Assembly (NCBI GenBank): GCA_016839055.1
Contig: JAEKNX010000001.1
Coordinates: forward strand, 239,693 to 303,692
Length of the DNA stretch: 64,000 nt
Direction: 5' to 3'
Source: Spirochaetales bacterium
GTDB taxonomy: Bacteria; Spirochaetota; Spirochaetia; UBA9216
Shown here: in pieces, positions 19,704 through 28,902 of the stretch
How positions within the stretch are numbered: position 1 is the first letter of the stretch
Layout of the letters: each line of letters opens with the position of its first letter
Notes under the pieces: model-generated
The model's database searches: none
What the model saw: the letters and a program-made list of their open reading frames with translations, nothing else
Told to the model about the DNA's origin: nothing
Made by a program: the position numbers and the translations under genes

Positions 19704-19839
19704 ATTTTTTTCTCCTGACCAAAAAGACCAATAAAAACAATAATTACAGAAGGATTGCAGAATGGACAAAACAGGTTTACCTTATGGATAAATTATTATC
19801 CTAAAGCTTTAATAAGCAGAAGACCATAAGGAGAAGAAT

Positions 19840-21567
19840 ATGAAAATAATTAATTTACTGAAGGGAGCCGCCCTAGTGCTGCTCATTCTATCGGTCGCGG
19901 CCTGTGCTGGCGGCGCCCTTTATAATCCCGGAACCTATACCGGCGAAGGACAGGGGCACGGCGGGCCAATCAAGGTTGCCGTAACTGTAAATGAAAAAAA
20001 GATAGTGAAAATAGAAGTACTTGAAAGCTCGGAGTCTGATTTCAGCAAACCGGTTTTTGAAGAAATTATAAACAGTGCGCTCGCGAATAATACAGCGGAA
20101 GTTGATGCTGTAAGCGGAGCGACAGAAACTTCGAATGGCCTGCTGGGCGCTTTGAAGGATGCAGTCTCGAAGGCTCTTGCCGGAAACGGTAAGACAGCAG
20201 TAAAGGCTGACAAGGCTGCAGAAAAACTTATAGACCTTGATTGCGATGTAGTCATAATCGGAGCAGGCGGCGCAGGCCTATCGGCTGCTATTGAAGCCCA
20301 TGACGCCGGTGTGAAGGTAATTATCGTTGAGAAGATGCCTCTTATTGGTGGAAACACTAATTATGCAACAGGCGGACTCAATGCTGCGGGAACCGTCTCT
20401 CAGAATGCTTTGGGAATTGAAGATTCTGTTGAAACTTTCGTTTCTGATACCATGACGGGCGGAAAGAACTTAAACAACCCCGGGCTTGTACAGATTCTCG
20501 CTGAAAACTCGGCAGGAACAATCAATTGGCTCATTGGTCTCGGCGGAGACTTTACTGATGTCGGCAGACTCGGTGGTGCTACAAATAACCGGGCTCACAG
20601 ACCAACCGGCGGAGCCGCTGTAGGCAACCACCTTGTTCAGGTTCTGTACAAAGCAGCCCAGGATCGTGGAATTACAATAATGACCGAAAGCAAGGTTGTT
20701 GAAATTATCAACGATGGGGGAAGGGCTGCTGGTGTAGTAGTTGAATCGGGCAAGTCAGGTTATAAGGTAACAGCGGGCGCTGTAGTAATAGCGTCAGGCG
20801 GTTTCGGTGCGGATAATGCCATGGTTGCAAGTTTTGACCCGAGCCTTAAAGGTTTTGGTACAACCAATCATCCAGGAGCAACAGGCGACGCGCTTGAGTT
20901 TGTTAAACCTTTCAATGTTGCACTCGTTGACATTACTGAAATACAGACTCATCCGACAGTAGTACCTGTGAAGAATACTATGATAACCGAAGCTGTCCGG
21001 GGAAACGGCGCTATTCTTGTAAACAGGAATGCTGAGCGATTTATTTCTGAACTCGAGACTCGTGATGTCGTTTCAGCTGCCGAACTTGAGCAGGAAGGCC
21101 AGACAGCTTTTCTCTTTTTTGACCAGGGAGTGAGAGAATCACTCTCTGCTATCGAGAAGTACGCAAAAGCTGGTCTTCTTACCGAGGGTGCGACTATTGA
21201 AGATATTGCCGCAAAAATGGAACTCGATGCCGCATCTCTCAAGGCAACAGTGGATAAATATAACGGCTTTGTCGCAGCCGGTTCTGATTCTGACTTTGAC
21301 AGACCTGACATGCCTAGAACAATAGAGAGCGGTCCCTTCTACATGGTTGAGGTCGGTCCTGCTGTTCACCATACAATGGGCGGACTCAAGATTGATACCG
21401 AGGCCAGGGTAGTAAATGAAGCAGGTGATGTTATCCCCGGCCTCTATGCTGCCGGCGAGGTAACAGGCGGCGTACACGGCGGGAACCGTTTAGGCGGTAA
21501 TGCCCTCAGCGACATTACAACCTTCGGAAGGATAGCCGGCGCAAATGCTGCGGCTCTTACCAAATAA
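19840..21567 (+). CDS. FMN/FAD fumarate reductase-like lipoprotein (flavocytochrome c family)
   Basis: 575 residues. A lipoprotein signal (LLILSVAACAGG) indicates export and membrane attachment. Residues about 30-110 are an FMN-binding domain with the ApbE-type covalent flavinylation motif SGATETS. Residues about 130-570 are an FAD-binding fumarate reductase domain (VVIIGAGGAGLSAAIEA). Active-site blocks of soluble fumarate reductases are intact: QTHPTV, TEAVRGNGA with the proton-donor Arg, HHTMGGL, and HGGNRLGGNAL with the substrate Arg. No CxxCH haem motif is present, so electrons must arrive through FMN. Fumarate is the likely acceptor, but urocanate, methacrylate or cinnamate analogues are possible. 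The gene lies just after MITE copy 1 and before a DcuSR-type pair. Confidence 0.85.
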   Translation: MKIINLLKGAALVLLILSVAACAGGALYNPGTYTGEGQGHGGPIKVAVTVNEKKIVKIEVLESSESDFSKPVFEEIINSALANNTAEVDAVSGATETSNGLLGALKDAVSKALAGNGKTAVKADKAAEKLIDLDCDVVIIGAGGAGLSAAIEAHDAGVKVIIVEKMPLIGGNTNYATGGLNAAGTVSQNALGIEDSVETFVSDTMTGGKNLNNPGLVQILAENSAGTINWLIGLGGDFTDVGRLGGATNNRAHRPTGGAAVGNHLVQVLYKAAQDRGITIMTESKVVEIINDGGRAAGVVVESGKSGYKVTAGAVVIASGGFGADNAMVASFDPSLKGFGTTNHPGATGDALEFVKPFNVALVDITEIQTHPTVVPVKNTMITEAVRGNGAILVNRNAERFISELETRDVVSAAELEQEGQTAFLFFDQGVRESLSAIEKYAKAGLLTEGATIEDIAAKMELDAASLKATVDKYNGFVAAGSDSDFDRPDMPRTIESGPFYMVEVGPAVHHTMGGLKIDTEARVVNEAGDVIPGLYAAGEVTGGVHGGNRLGGNALSDITTFGRIAGANAAALTK

Positions 21568-21583
21568 TAAGGCATAAATCATG

Positions 21584-21619
21584 GGGAGGCGGTTCAGTTG
21601 AATCGGCTCCCTCTTTTTT
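21584..21619 (+). terminator. Intrinsic terminator after the flavin reductase gene
   Basis: Stem GGGAG.CGGTT / AATCG.CTCCC with one internal mismatch and a 6-nt loop, followed by TCTTTTTTA. It sits 16 nt past the stop and directly before the kinase gene's -10 box. Confidence 0.65.
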
Positions 21620-21637
21620 ATATTTCAGAAAATCTGC

Positions 21638-21643
21638 TATAAT
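21638..21643 (+). promoter_or_regulatory. -10 box of the sensor kinase gene, leaderless arrangement
   Basis: A consensus TATAAT ends 7 nt before the ATG at 21651, so transcription would begin at or beside the start codon. No usual ribosome site is present. The -35 region is poor (TTTTTA at 17-nt spacing). Confidence 0.45.
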
Positions 21644-21650
21644 CAGGCCA

Positions 21651-23243
21651 ATGACACTTTATCAAAGAATAGCAAGGACACTTTCACTTCTAATCAGCCT
21701 TTTTACAGCCGGGGTTGTTCTCTTTATAACCGTTCAGTGGATCTCAACGCTTCGGGGACAGATGGAGAGACAAGCTATGGATCTGGCATTTTCAATCTCC
21801 CAGACCGAGATTGTCGGGGATAATATCGTCAAAGGCAACGGCTTCATACCTATTCAGAATTATATTGAAAGACTCCGGCTTAAAACCAGAATTCATTATG
21901 TTCATGTAGTAGATAAAAATCTTATAATATATTCAAATCCTGATTCCAATCTTCTGGGAAAGGCTTATGATCACTTCTATGATACGCAGGACATCCTGAA
22001 GGTAATCTCGGATGAAAGACCCCTCATCTCCTATTCAGGAAGCACCGCTACCTCGGTTGAGGCCGCAGTTCCGGTATATTCGGAAGGTATTCTCGCAGGA
22101 GTGGTTGTTGTTGGTATGCTCAACGGCAGAATTTTTCAGGAGATTACCAGGAATATACTCTTTCTGGTAATTTTCATTTTTCTAATCATTCTCTGTGGGA
22201 TCATCGTCTCCTACCGGCTTTCCGGAAATATCAAGAAATCCATCAGAGGCCTGGAGCCTGATGAAATAAACTTTCTTCTCGGACAGCGTGAGCTTGTTAT
22301 CCAGAATCTGAAGGAAGGCATAGTATATGTCGATAACAGAGAGACTATTGTCATGTTTAACAGGAGCGCCGAAGATCTTCTGGGCCTGACTCCAGCCGAT
22401 GTCGGAGACAGTATTGGTGGACGATTCTTTACCGAAGGTTTTTCTGACGCATTGAAGGAGCACAGAATGACAGTACGGGAAGTAAAGAGAGGCCCGAACA
22501 GTTATCTGCTCGGCAGTTATTATCCGGTTGATGATCCTGACAGTGGCGGCCTCATCGGAGTAATGGCTAGTTTTGAGGATCTGACAGTCGTAAGACGAAA
22601 GGCCGAGGAGCTTACCGGAATGCATGAGCTTACCCAGGCCCTCAGGGCGCAGAACCATGAGTTCATGAACAAGATGCATGCGGTATCCGGGATGATCCAG
22701 CTTGGTGAAACCGATGAAGCGGTGAGCTACATCTCTGAGATAGCAGGTTCCAGGCAGCAGATAACCGGAATTATCAACAGTAGAATCAAGGTTCCGGCCA
22801 TTGCGGGATTACTTCTGTCCAAGTATAACCGGGCAGCCGAGAGGAGGATTAATCTGAATCTTTCCGATGATTCCATTCTCAGCGGACTTCCTTCGGGACT
22901 GCGGCCGGACTCGCTCTCGTCAATCCTCGGAAATCTGATTGAAAACGCGATGGATATTCTCGAGGGGCGCAGGAACGGACAAATAGAGCTGTTTATCGAC
23001 GGTGATGAAAACCATCTGAGTCTGAGCGTAGCAGATAACGGACCGGGAATAGGCGATGAACAGTTAAGTGAAATTTTCAAGGAAGGTTTCAGCACAAAGG
23101 GTGCAGACCGGGGTTACGGGCTTTTCGTTGTTAATAACATTGTGAAGGCCGCGGATGGAGAGATTGAAATTACCAGATCATTATTAGGCGGCAGTGACTT
23201 TCAAATCACCATTCCGGCGGAAAAGATCGGGGAGGCTGGATGA
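21651..23243 (+). CDS. DcuS/CitA-family sensor histidine kinase
   Basis: 530 residues. TM1 is at about 12-32 and TM2 at about 168-190, enclosing a periplasmic sensor of the PAS-like sCache type (RIHYVHVVDKNLIIYSNPDSNLLGKAY). A cytoplasmic PAS domain follows (about 210-315: EGIVYVDNRETIVMFNRSAEDLLG). The phosphoacceptor is His near residue 336 in LRAQNHEFMNKMHAVSGMI, the SpoOB-type box of DcuS/CitA kinases. An HATPase domain with NLIENAMD, DNGPGIG and GYGLFVV ends the protein. Such kinases sense C4-dicarboxylates or citrate, matching the flanking fumarate reductase-like genes. The stop overlaps the response regulator start. Confidence 0.88.
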   Translation: MTLYQRIARTLSLLISLFTAGVVLFITVQWISTLRGQMERQAMDLAFSISQTEIVGDNIVKGNGFIPIQNYIERLRLKTRIHYVHVVDKNLIIYSNPDSNLLGKAYDHFYDTQDILKVISDERPLISYSGSTATSVEAAVPVYSEGILAGVVVVGMLNGRIFQEITRNILFLVIFIFLIILCGIIVSYRLSGNIKKSIRGLEPDEINFLLGQRELVIQNLKEGIVYVDNRETIVMFNRSAEDLLGLTPADVGDSIGGRFFTEGFSDALKEHRMTVREVKRGPNSYLLGSYYPVDDPDSGGLIGVMASFEDLTVVRRKAEELTGMHELTQALRAQNHEFMNKMHAVSGMIQLGETDEAVSYISEIAGSRQQITGIINSRIKVPAIAGLLLSKYNRAAERRINLNLSDDSILSGLPSGLRPDSLSSILGNLIENAMDILEGRRNGQIELFIDGDENHLSLSVADNGPGIGDEQLSEIFKEGFSTKGADRGYGLFVVNNIVKAADGEIEITRSLLGGSDFQITIPAEKIGEAG

Positions 23244-23923
23244 TGAATATTCTTATTGTTGAAGATGATCCTATGGTAGGCAGGATAAACCGGCAGTTTG
23301 CTGAGAAGACTGGTCTTGCGCAAAGGATTGAGTCTGCAGAGGCAGTTGATGAGGCAAAGACTTTGCTTGAGAAAGCCGATTTTGACCTTGTTCTTCTCGA
23401 TGTTTATCTGCCGGGGGAAAAGGGGACATCGCTTCTTCGGTGGATACGAAAGAAGGAGCTCCCCGCTTCGGTCATTCTAATTACCGCCGATCGGAATCCT
23501 CAGACAATTGAGCTGGCGCTGAATCTCGGCGCGGCCGATTATCTTGTAAAGCCCTTCACTTATGAACGCTTCAACGAGGCCCTCCTGAGGGTTGATAAGC
23601 GGATCGTTAGGTTGCAATCCTCCGGCAGTTTCGAACAGGAAGCCATAGATTCAATATTCGGCGAACCTGTTTTGCCTCAGGCTGAACAGCTCGAGAAGGG
23701 GCTTAACAGGCATACCTATGATAAAATCCTCGAGGCCGCGGGGCGCCGGAGCGGCAGTTTTACAGCCGAAGAGCTTTCATCCTGGATAGGAATATCGCGA
23801 GTAACGGTTAGAAGATATCTTGAACATATGGAGGGCAGCGGTATACTTTCAAAGAAGATGGAATACGGAAAACCGGGACGTCCTCTCAACTATTACCGGC
23901 TCAGCAGGAGAACTCATCATTGA
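23240..23923 (+). CDS. DcuR/CitB-family response regulator
   Basis: 227 residues. The receiver domain has phosphoacceptor Asp54 in LVLLDVYLPG, the acidic pair ED at 8-9 and the conserved Lys in YLVKPF. The C-terminal DNA-binding region (FTAEELSSWIGISRVTVRRYLEHMEGSGIL) is the CitT/DcuR-type winged helix. It overlaps the kinase gene by 4 nt and is itself overlapped by the second flavin reductase gene, so the three are co-translated. A likely target is the flavin reductase promoter region upstream of 19840, though no operator was identified. Confidence 0.9.
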   Translation: MMNILIVEDDPMVGRINRQFAEKTGLAQRIESAEAVDEAKTLLEKADFDLVLLDVYLPGEKGTSLLRWIRKKELPASVILITADRNPQTIELALNLGAADYLVKPFTYERFNEALLRVDKRIVRLQSSGSFEQEAIDSIFGEPVLPQAEQLEKGLNRHTYDKILEAAGRRSGSFTAEELSSWIGISRVTVRRYLEHMEGSGILSKKMEYGKPGRPLNYYRLSRRTHH

Positions 23924-25356
23924 AAAAAATTGTTATCAGCTTTTCGGCGGCAGCGGCCGTAATACTCTATTTAATAATTTCACTTTTTCTACCTGAGACA
24001 GTCGATGTCCTCGTTATCGGCGGTGGGGCGGCCGGACTGTCGGCGGCAATTGAGGCTGCTGAAAAAGGAGCGGATGTAATTCTACTTGAGAAGATGAATT
24101 ATCTCGGCGGAAATACGCGCCGGGCCACCGGAGGGATGAATGCCGCCGGTACAGATGCTCAGGCCGCTGCCGGGATAGAAGACAGCATAGAGAGCTTTTT
24201 TAACGATACGATGGAAAGCGGTCACCAGATGAATAATGAAGTTCTTGTCCGCATTATGGTCGAGCGCTCGGCCTCATCTGTTGCCTGGTTGACAGGCTTT
24301 GAGGCCGATCTCAGTGATGTTGGACGACTTGCCGGCCACAGTGTCTCAAGGACGCACCGCCCAAGAGGTGGCGCTCCTGTGGGCCGTGAGATTGTTCCGG
24401 TTCTAACCTCGAAGGTAAAGGCACTCGGGGTGGACGTTCGAACCGAAAACAGGGCAACGGCCCTCACGTCCCGGCCCGGCAGGAAGGGGAAACCCGCGGT
24501 TGTCACCGGAGCTTATGCCGAGACGAATGAAGGACGGGAATACCGGATAAGGGCAAAGGCCGTGGTTATAGCGACAGGCGGTTTCGGAGCAAGCCCGGAG
24601 CTTTATGTCAGGATGAATCCGGCCCTGAAAGGTTTTAAAACTACCAATCATCCGGGGGCCAATGGAGACTACCTCTACCTTGTCGAAGGCCTCGATGCCG
24701 CCCTTGTTGATATGGAATTTATACAAACCCATCCAACTGTGGAACCAGACAACGGTGTTCTCATCACCGAGGCCATCCGCGGAAACGGCGGAATACTCGT
24801 AAATAGCGAAGGCTGGCGCTTTACCGATGAACTAGGTTTTAGAGACGTTCTCAGCCGTGAAATCCTCGCTCAGAGAGCGAAGTCGGCCAATCTGATCTTC
24901 GACCGGAATATCAGGGACAGCCTCACCGCGACCGATACCTATTTCGCCCTCAACCTGATATCCAGGGCGGACAAACTCGAAGATCTCGCAGACCTCCTCA
25001 GCATAAATCCGCGGGGCCTTGTTGAGGCCGTTGCCCGCTATAACAGCCTGCAGGCTGGGCGAGGCGACGAAGATTTCGGGCGGAATAATCTACCGCGATC
25101 AATTATCGACCCGCCATTCTACGGCATTCGCGTAGCTCCTGCGGTCCATCACTGCATGGGCGGCCTCAGAATCAATGAGAAAACAGAGGTCCTGACCCAA
25201 AGCGGCCTTCCGATAGGGGGCCTGTTCGCGGCAGGAGAAGCTACGGGCGGAATACATGCGGCAAACCGGCTCGGGGGTAATTCGCTTACCGACGCGGTCA
25301 CCTTCGGGCGGATTTCCGGGGAGAAGGCGGCGCTCATGGCGGGGTACACCAGATGA
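23920..25356 (+). CDS. Membrane-anchored FAD fumarate reductase-like protein
   Basis: 478 residues, starting at a TTG that overlaps the regulator stop (TTGA). An uncleaved N-terminal anchor or signal (VISFSAAAAVILYLIISLFLP) precedes the FAD fold VDVLVIGGGAAGLSAAIEAA. The catalytic blocks match the 19840 paralogue: QTHPTV, TEAIRGNGG, HHCMGGL and HAANRLGGNSL. It has no FMN domain and no haem, so its electron donor must be another protein, possibly the FMN part of the first reductase. Sequence outside the active site differs enough to suggest a different substrate. Confidence 0.82.
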   Translation: MKKIVISFSAAAAVILYLIISLFLPETVDVLVIGGGAAGLSAAIEAAEKGADVILLEKMNYLGGNTRRATGGMNAAGTDAQAAAGIEDSIESFFNDTMESGHQMNNEVLVRIMVERSASSVAWLTGFEADLSDVGRLAGHSVSRTHRPRGGAPVGREIVPVLTSKVKALGVDVRTENRATALTSRPGRKGKPAVVTGAYAETNEGREYRIRAKAVVIATGGFGASPELYVRMNPALKGFKTTNHPGANGDYLYLVEGLDAALVDMEFIQTHPTVEPDNGVLITEAIRGNGGILVNSEGWRFTDELGFRDVLSREILAQRAKSANLIFDRNIRDSLTATDTYFALNLISRADKLEDLADLLSINPRGLVEAVARYNSLQAGRGDEDFGRNNLPRSIIDPPFYGIRVAPAVHHCMGGLRINEKTEVLTQSGLPIGGLFAAGEATGGIHAANRLGGNSLTDAVTFGRISGEKAALMAGYTR

Positions 25357-27140
25357 AACTCCAGAAACTGCTCAAGGAAAAATTCGGATACAAGAACTTC
25401 CGACCGAATCAGGAAGAGATAATAAGCGCGATAACAGAAGGCTCTGATGTATTTGCCGCCATGCCCACCGGCGGAGGCAAGTCTATCTGCTATCAGCTTC
25501 CGGCCCTCGTCTTCGAGGGAGTAACAATAGTCGTCAGCCCTCTTGTGGCGCTTATGAAGGACCAGGTCGATGAGGCTGTTGACAACGGAATAGAGGCTGC
25601 CTTTATTAACTCATCGCTCACATCCGAGGAAGCCTCGGCGGTATACTCAGACCTCTACAGCGGCAAGCTCAAGCTGCTTTACCTGTCGCCCGAGAGGCTT
25701 GCCCTCGAGGGCTACTATGAGAAGCTTCAGAATCTTCCAATCAGCTTCTTCGCTGTCGATGAGGCTCACTGCCTGTCAGAATGGGGACATGACTTCCGGC
25801 CCGATTACCTGAACCTGTCGAAGATAAAGAAGTATTTCCCTGATACCCCTGTTGCCGCCTTCACTGCTACGGCCACGAAGCAGGTTCAGAAAGACATCAT
25901 CAGGATCCTGAAGCTTGATAAGCCTCTTGTTGTACGTGCGTCCTTCAACCGTCCCGAGCTATTCTACAGGGTGGAGAGGAAGGAGAAAGTTCTTCTTCAG
26001 ATAGAGGCCTTCATCAAGGATCACGCCGGGCAGGCGGGGATAATCTACCGCACCTCGCGGAAGGACGTTGAGAAGACAGCTGAATACCTGAAGAGCCGGG
26101 GAATCAAGGCTCTGCCGTATCACGCGGGCCTCCCTCAGAAAACCCGTATTAAAAATCAGGACAAGTTTAACCGCGACAAGATTGATATCATCTGCGCGAC
26201 AATCGCCTTCGGCATGGGAATAAACAAGCTGAACGTCCGTTTTGTAATCCACGGAGATCTGCCCCGCAGCATGGAAGGCTACTACCAGGAGACCGGCCGG
26301 GCAGGGCGTGACGGAGTGGAATCTCACTGTCTGCTGCTGTACTCCGGCGGCGACATGATGAAAATTCAGTACCACATAGACCGCATGGATGACAAGAAGG
26401 AAAAGGAGAAGGCCGAGGCAAACCTTCGCCGTATGTCCAGCTTCGCTTCGGTCAATGTCTGCAGGCGTAAGCAGCTGCTCGAATACTTCGACGAGAAGGG
26501 AGAGGACAACTGCGGCCTCTGCGATATCTGTACCGATGCGGTTGAGAGGGTTAATGCCCAGGTCGACGCCCAGAAGATAATGTCGGCAATCCTGCGTACG
26601 GGCGAACTCTTCGGAGCCGCTCACATCATCGATATCGTCTGCGGGGCTGATACCGAGAAGATTCGAAAGCATAATCATAAAGAACTTAAGACCTGGGGTG
26701 CCGGAAGCGACATGTCAAAGAGCTGGTGGCGGGGTATCATCGATGATCTAATCCGGCAGGATGCAATCATTAAAGATGCCAGCCAGTATAATTCGTTAAA
26801 GCTCAAACCAAAGGGCCGGGAAATTCTTTTCGGGCGTGAGGCTTTTTATATCATTAAGAAGGAGAGCCAGGCAGTGAAGGCCTCATCCGCCCTGGAGTTT
26901 GATGCTAAAAACTTCGATGAAGATCTCCTCTCTGAGCTTAAAGCTATCAGAGCCGAACTCGCCGGAGGGCGCGGAATACCTCCGTACATCGTCTTTTCTG
27001 ACAAGACGCTAAAAGACATGTGCATCATAAAGCCCCTTGACAACAGCGCCTTCCTCCGGGTCTCGGGGGTCGGTGAGCATAAGCTCGGTCTGTACGGTCC
27101 TGCCTTCATCGATGGAATAAGGAAGTATCTCGGGTACTAG
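25353..27140 (+). CDS. recQ: ATP-dependent DNA helicase RecQ
   Basis: 595 residues with the full RecQ plan. Walker A is MPTGGGKSICYQ, the DEAH-type box is AVDEAHCLSEWGHDFRPDY (the aromatic-rich loop is present), motif VI is QETGRAGRDG. The zinc site is CRRKQLLEYF...CGLCDIC, then winged helix, and a C-terminal HRDC-like domain (about 515-595). It unwinds DNA 3' to 5' in recombination and replication-fork repair. Its ATG overlaps the stop of the flavin reductase gene (ATGA), so it is coupled to a respiratory operon with no obvious functional link. Confidence 0.95.
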   Translation: MKLQKLLKEKFGYKNFRPNQEEIISAITEGSDVFAAMPTGGGKSICYQLPALVFEGVTIVVSPLVALMKDQVDEAVDNGIEAAFINSSLTSEEASAVYSDLYSGKLKLLYLSPERLALEGYYEKLQNLPISFFAVDEAHCLSEWGHDFRPDYLNLSKIKKYFPDTPVAAFTATATKQVQKDIIRILKLDKPLVVRASFNRPELFYRVERKEKVLLQIEAFIKDHAGQAGIIYRTSRKDVEKTAEYLKSRGIKALPYHAGLPQKTRIKNQDKFNRDKIDIICATIAFGMGINKLNVRFVIHGDLPRSMEGYYQETGRAGRDGVESHCLLLYSGGDMMKIQYHIDRMDDKKEKEKAEANLRRMSSFASVNVCRRKQLLEYFDEKGEDNCGLCDICTDAVERVNAQVDAQKIMSAILRTGELFGAAHIIDIVCGADTEKIRKHNHKELKTWGAGSDMSKSWWRGIIDDLIRQDAIIKDASQYNSLKLKPKGREILFGREAFYIIKKESQAVKASSALEFDAKNFDEDLLSELKAIRAELAGGRGIPPYIVFSDKTLKDMCIIKPLDNSAFLRVSGVGEHKLGLYGPAFIDGIRKYLGY

Positions 27141-27388
27141 AAGATTTGTCCTGCCGCTTTCAGTTCGCAAAAGGGGGGGGCGTAAAGCCGTGGCAACCCT
27201 CTGATTACTAAGGCGGAATACTCGGTCTTCATGCCTTCACCACCTTTCTCTCAGCATTGCTGAAACCGAGTACAAGCCGAAGCGCTATCGTTTTTTAAAA
27301 TATTACTCATTTTGTAACATATATTACCGTCTGTTTTCTTTTCTACCTGTATCTTTAACTCAGGAAATGAAAATAAGCGGAGGAAAAG
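27141..27388 (+). other. Structured 248-bp intergenic region, no family assigned
   Basis: A G8 run (27173-27180) is followed by CGTAAAGCCGTGGCAACCC. An 8-bp stem TACTCGGT (27219-27226) / ACCGAGTA (27265-27272) encloses a small TCAGC/GCTGA hairpin, and TTTTTT follows at 27291. This may include the recQ terminator or an RNA leader for the ferredoxin gene. The CGTAAAGCC string recalls the c-di-GMP-I aptamer, but the rest of that consensus is absent. Confidence 0.3.
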
Positions 27389-28255
27389 ATGCTTAGAGAT
27401 ATTATTAAGATAGATGAGCAGTTATGTAACGGATGCGGAAACTGTATACCCGGATGTCCGGAAGGGGCTATTCAGCTCATTGACGGAAAGGCGCGGCTTG
27501 TAAGCGATCTTTCATGTGACGGCCTCGGCGCCTGTCTCGGTAAATGTCCCCTTGGGGCAATTGAGATTGAAAAGAGGGAGGCCGAGCCCTACAACGAACG
27601 CGCCGTAATGGAGAACATCGTCAAGGCGGGGCCTAATACTATTTTGGCCCACCTCAAGCATCTCGATGATCATGGTGAAACAGAGTTTCTCGCCCAGGCT
27701 CTCGATGTCCTGAAAGAGAAGGGAATAGATGTACCGCGCGAAAAGGCAGTCACCGAAGAAGCCGGAGGTTGCGGAGGGGGTTGTCCTGGGTCTAAGATCA
27801 TGGAGTTCGCCAGGAAAGAAAGCCCTGCATCCGTGAAGAGCACCGCCGGCGGAGCTGCTACGGTGGAACAGGAGTCGGAACTGGCCCAATGGCCCGTTCA
27901 GCTGCATCTTCTTAACCCGAGAGCTCCATATCTAAAGGGTTCGGATCTTCTTCTCAGCGCCGACTGCGTAGCTCATGCTGTCGGAAACTTTCACAGCCGC
28001 TTTCTGAAGGGTAAGACCCTGGCCATTGCCTGCCCGAAACTCGATTCCGGGCTCGACTCATACCTTGAAAAGTTGACTGCTATGATAGATGAATCGGGAA
28101 TCAACACCCTGACTGTTATGATAATGGAAGTTCCATGCTGCGGCGGGCTGATCGCTCTTGCACAAAAAGCGGCCGCTGACGCACAGCGTAAAATCCCTGT
28201 TAAAAAAATCATGGTTAGTGTTCGGGGTGAAATTATGTCAGAAGAGTGGGTGTAA
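27389..28255 (+). CDS. Two-[4Fe-4S] ferredoxin-domain protein
   Basis: 288 residues. The N-terminus has two ferredoxin motifs, CNGCGNCIPGCPEGAI and a second with CDGLGACLGKCPLGAI; the second has spacing C-x5-C-x3-C. A Gly/Cys-rich linker (GGCGGGCPGSK, about 128-138) follows, then a domain with VPCCGGL near residue 250 that may bind another cluster or metal. Proteins of this plan appear in anaerobes as electron carriers or iron-sulfur oxidoreductase partners. A strong GGAGG ribosome site precedes the ATG. The exact partner is unknown. Confidence 0.75.
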   Translation: MLRDIIKIDEQLCNGCGNCIPGCPEGAIQLIDGKARLVSDLSCDGLGACLGKCPLGAIEIEKREAEPYNERAVMENIVKAGPNTILAHLKHLDDHGETEFLAQALDVLKEKGIDVPREKAVTEEAGGCGGGCPGSKIMEFARKESPASVKSTAGGAATVEQESELAQWPVQLHLLNPRAPYLKGSDLLLSADCVAHAVGNFHSRFLKGKTLAIACPKLDSGLDSYLEKLTAMIDESGINTLTVMIMEVPCCGGLIALAQKAAADAQRKIPVKKIMVSVRGEIMSEEWV

Positions 28256-28323
28256 TTGTTTAAAAACGGCTCCTTGCTGTCTTCTACAGTATTAACTATA
28301 ATGCACAAAATACAGGAGTAATT

Positions 28324-28893
28324 ATGGAACGAGTTTTATGTTTGATTTATAAAGAAATGGCCGAATTTGAGGTCATTTTTGCCCTGAATATCCTTGGATA
28401 TAATCCGGATATCATGGTATGTATGATTGCTGAGGAGAAGGGCCCCCTTCAAAGCAAAGCCGGTATTACTTATATGCCCGATTTTACAATTAAAGAAGCG
28501 CTGGATTTGACCGACGTCGAAGGGCTGATTATCCCTGGAGGCTGGAGTGATGAGCAGAGTCCCGAGCTCACTCAGTTAATCTGTAAACTTGATGAAGAGG
28601 AAAAAATGTTAGCGGCCATCTGCCGGGGCCCATCCTACCTTGCCCGAGCTGGCGCTCTTGATACCGTGAAATACACGACAACCTATACCGAAGAACTTGC
28701 AAACGATCTTGGCGTCGAAGACCCGTTTGATCGGGAAAATTTTATTGATGAGAATGTTGTTGTCGACGGGCGGTTTATTACGGCCAAAGGATTCGCCTTC
28801 ATAGACTTTGCAGTAGAGATACTGGATTATTTTGAGATGTTTGAAGATGATGACGACAAGGATGATTTCGCCCGCGAGCACAAGGGCTTGTAA
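28324..28893 (+). CDS. DJ-1/PfpI-family protein
   Basis: 189 residues with the class I glutamine amidotransferase-like fold. The nucleophile elbow is AAICRGPSYLA, with Cys near residue 98; the upstream GLIIPGGWSDEQ holds the acidic residue typical of the family. Members include deglycases, chaperones and cysteine peptidases, so no substrate is assigned. The C-terminus is highly acidic (EMFEDDDDKDD). It follows the ferredoxin gene by 68 nt with its own GGAG ribosome site and converges on the hydrolase ending at 28903. Confidence 0.8.
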   Translation: MERVLCLIYKEMAEFEVIFALNILGYNPDIMVCMIAEEKGPLQSKAGITYMPDFTIKEALDLTDVEGLIIPGGWSDEQSPELTQLICKLDEEEKMLAAICRGPSYLARAGALDTVKYTTTYTEELANDLGVEDPFDRENFIDENVVVDGRFITAKGFAFIDFAVEILDYFEMFEDDDDKDDFAREHKGL

Positions 28894-28902
28894 CAGCTTA
28901 CA

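Noticed and set aside
22182..22679. Long minus-strand frame (165 codons) within the kinase gene
   Set aside because: Antisense shadow of a clear histidine kinase; no family features or translation signals.
27173..27200. c-di-GMP-I riboswitch suggested by CGTAAAGCC
   Set aside because: The conserved GCACAGGGCAAACC part and the 3' tetraloop-receptor side are absent.
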